Source: Otis tarda
Taxonomy: Eukaryota > Chordata > Aves > Otidiformes > Otididae
DNA: 64,000 nt
Assembly (NCBI GenBank): GCA_026413225.1
Contig: CM048553.1
Span: 133,888,190-133,952,189 of the forward strand
Reading direction: 5' to 3'
Position 1 is the stretch's first letter. Each line of letters starts with the position of its first letter. This document shows, one piece after another, positions 61,191 through 64,000 of the stretch. The translations under genes were made by a program, and so were the position numbers. The notes below the pieces were generated by a model. It searched no databases and had not been told where the DNA came from. It saw only the letters and a program-made list of their open reading frames with translations.

Positions 61191-62549
61191 TTTTCTTTCT
61201 TTGTCAGGAGCATTCATATTTTAGGAAAAACTAAGTAACACTGCCTATTACTGAGGATGTCAAGCATTCTCCTTGATACATGCCTTTTTTTCAGTTACTT
61301 ATAACTCAGACAGACTCTATCTGTTTGTGATGAATTTTTCCATGCCAATTTCTGCCTCTAGCTCAATCTTTGCATTGTAATATTTCAAGCTTTTCTGAGA
61401 ATGATGCTAGAGGAAAAGAGGTTGTTTTGTCCATATGATTAATAAGCTTTTCTTTGAAATACTCGAATATCTTTCATTTGAAGGAGCAGGAAGAGATGAA
61501 GAAGAAGCAGAAGGAAAGACTGTGAGAGATGAGATATGAGTCTTTTGCTTCCCGTAAAAATCTACTGGACCAGGGACTGAGGACAGAGATGTAGATTTTG
61601 GAATGTGGAGTTCTGCTAAGGTATATTGGGCTGGCATGAAAATGGCCAGGGAGTGTAGGCGTGAAGCTGGACCAAAGAAATAGGAGGGGCAAAATGTGAC
61701 AGCTGAGGGAGAGACCCGGGACAAATAGACTTAGAATTGCCCAAGTGAGTATGTTAAGACAGGCAGCTAGGAGAAATAGGGTGTTTAAGCAAGGATCCTG
61801 AGATAAGAAGAGCCTGAGGAGTGCTGGGAGACCCATTGTGGGGCTGGGACCGTGGCAGCTCGGATTCAGCACAAGCACACAACCCCAGAAGTCTGGTTGG
61901 GTTTCACTGCATGATCACCCACAACTTTTCCATAGCATCCATGTTCTATTTGGTAAAGGAGAGTCTTGTTTGAAGGATACTAATCTCCCCATTTTATTTA
62001 TGTATTTATTTTGTATAAGCCGTAAACAGTCACAAATGCCACACAAATTATGCAGAATCTTGCAATCCAAATTTTCTGCAGTACAAACAAGTTAATGTAA
62101 CAAATGGAAAAAAAACTGTGCCTCCTAATGTCATCCAGAGCCTGAGGTAACATTATAACTGCTGTTCAAAATGAAGGTAGGGCTAGAAATCAATCTAAAT
62201 CAATTGTAAGATTCTAATTAGACTTAATTATGAACAACAAGAACAAAAAGAAGATTTATTTTTTCTTTTCACAATTCTCTCATGCTTCTTTTGCCTTTTC
62301 AGGGTTGTTTCCCTCTTTCTTATTTTATTCTTTTGCCTCCTGTTTAAATACAGAGACTGATTTAACTAGCTAAGATTTCATCTTTTGTAACAGTACTGTG
62401 ACCCGTGACCAGAAGGGCAGCTAACAGCACTGACTTAAAGAACCTGACTCTGTCTTCTGCCAGGTCTTGAAGGGACTGATAAGGCTGTATGATGTGTTTG
62501 CCTTTCTCCAGCAGTGAATTTGAAGTAGGAGTCTGCAGCTTCAAGTGAA

Positions 62550-62642
62550 AACATTTTTTTTCTTTTTTTCTTTCCTCTTCTGTGTCTGTTTTTTTCTTGT
62601 TCTTCCTTCTAGAAATAATGAAATTAATTTCTTTTTTTTTTC
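62550..62642. repeat. Pyrimidine-rich low-complexity tract
   Basis: T- and C-rich sequence with TTTTTCTTT words, interrupted by AGAAATAATGAAATTAA. No unit structure. Confidence 0.7.
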
Positions 62643-64000
62643 AACAAAGAATAGTATCTCTGTAAATTGATCAAGCAGGAAATTTTATTTCTAAAAACTC
62701 TTTACAGTAAAAAAAAGGTAATAAGAGTATTAAAAGCAAATTCTTGATAAACAAGTACTCTAAAGCCTCTGTATTCATTAGTTGAGTATTATTCAACAAT
62801 CTAATGCTGTACTGTCGTATGGTCATTTTAAACCTTTGACCTTTTAGGCCCGTGTAGTCCTTCAAAATCAGAAAACACACTGCAAGAAGAGAAGGAATAA
62901 CCGTTAGTTAATTCACCTGGACAGTGCTCTAAAAATTTGGATTTTTGTTCCCAGACATTCTACATAATATTAAACATAATATCATGTCCTAGTTTGGATT
63001 TTGTTCTTCTGTTCTGTGTTTTATTACTGGTAGTAATGAAGCTAATATTATTTCCTCTATCTCAGATTAATTCATATTCATAATGGCTGATAACAATGAC
63101 AGTGATTATTCTGAATCAGTAGTAATTTTGTGCTGCAGATGAGATGGATCAGTGGGCTCTGTCTTTTTCTCAGAGGATGTGTCCATATTTCAACAGCAGT
63201 CATCAGCATCACCTGATGATTGATCATCCTGGCAACCAAGTGACACACTAAGTTGGCCTAGAGCAGATCTTTTTTTATTTTCTGGGTTTGCAGATCCCCA
63301 AACACTTTCCAGCTGAAGTACAGATCTGCGGACTGAATTGAAACCTCCTAACAATAGTAACTTTCTCTTCTGTGCTTACCCTTCATGGACTCATTAAAAA
63401 TTGTTCACAGTCTGGGAGACGTCTCTGGGCTGCAGGTTAAAAACAACTTCATAGACACTAAACTTTCTGTCTCAACTCTCTGCAGACATGGAGTTTTCAC
63501 TGCTGTTATCTGCATTTTATAGGTTCTGGAGAAAAAAGGAGAGTTCTATGTACAGTCCTTCCTCCTGGACATTAAATCTGCTTAAATATCTCCATCTTTA
63601 AACTACATTTTCAGTAAGATGGATGACTTTTATGTTCATTTAGTGCATCTGGTTGTCCCATTAGAAAGAGAAGCGTGTAAGATGAGTGGTGGGAATTCTA
63701 CACAGGATATAAAATCAACATGCCTAAATATAGCTTGAGTTATATATATTGGAACAGCATTCATTCAAATATGGTCCCTGATGACCATCCTGCTGATTAC
63801 ACATATCAAAAGATGGACTACTAGGAAGAGATACGAATATTGTATTAGCTGAAAAAACAGTCCCATTTGGCCATCAGCTGCAAACCTACCTGGAAACCAC
63901 AAATGTGCTTTAAATAATACTAGAAGGGACATAAAGAGAAATGAAAAAGCTACTGGTGCTAGTAATTTGAGAAAGGATTAAAAGGCTAGTTAAACAGCTA

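Larger units (their letters stand above)
57666..64000. other. AT-rich noncoding stretch to the window end
   Basis: No gene is supported. Positions 60180-61000 are GC-richer with scattered CpG and overlapping short frames on both strands, and could hold an unrecognised old repeat. Pyrimidine-rich runs lie at 61080-61200 and 62550-62642. Complex AT-rich sequence at 62120-62235 with several AATTA/TTAATTA strings could be a conserved noncoding block. A 105-codon and a 134-codon frame overlap on the minus strand at 61407-61878 within a purine-rich region and resemble no family. Confidence 0.45.

Noticed and set aside
61474-61878. 134-codon minus-strand frame as a gene
   Set aside because: It overlaps a second open frame in purine-rich sequence and has no recognisable domain.

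Overview
The window looks like avian nuclear DNA. Four sequences carry recognisable CR1 LINE signals: one long copy, one short 3' end, one internal fragment and one bare 3' tail. There are also a solo LTR and part of a second LTR of kinds that are widespread in bird genomes. The rest is AT-rich, CpG-poor, intronic or intergenic-looking DNA. I find no rRNA, tRNA, CRISPR, operon or complete protein-coding host gene. The short open frames scattered through it are of the size expected by chance, apart from the CR1 remnants and a few weak exon candidates. The window is probably a gene desert or lies inside a very long intron. The bird species cannot be named from this sequence.

Layout. 1-10168 is AT-rich DNA without recognisable genes; it holds one CpG-dense segment (3601-3720) that directly follows a good splice-acceptor-like sequence. 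10171-13250 is a 3.1-kb CR1 on the minus strand with endonuclease and reverse-transcriptase remnants. 15084-15472 is a second, short CR1 3' end in the same orientation. 15473-35144 is mostly unique AT-rich sequence with an 80-nt exon-like segment (15804-15883, plus), a CR1 tail (19796-19851), an exon-like segment on the minus strand (22964-23182) and some weak MIR-like traces. 35145-35755 is a solo LTR. 36330-36655 is another exon-like segment with a consensus splice donor. 43618-44899 is a CR1 fragment in plus orientation that has lost both ends.

The most unusual structure is a large inverted repeat. The arm at 47254-48800 is repeated as its reverse complement at 56122-57665, separated by a 7.3-kb spacer that holds an ancient CR1-like fragment and an LTR fragment. 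By eye the inner ~1,140 bp of the arms differ at about one site, while the outer ~375 bp differ at about ten. A short fold-back scar marks the switch. This fits an older inverted duplication whose inner part was recently homogenised by gene conversion; an assembly error is the main alternative.

No set of genes here forms a pathway. What can be read is a history of insertions (CR1, LTRs), later truncation, and one structural rearrangement. The exon candidates and possible conserved noncoding blocks need expression or conservation data to decide.
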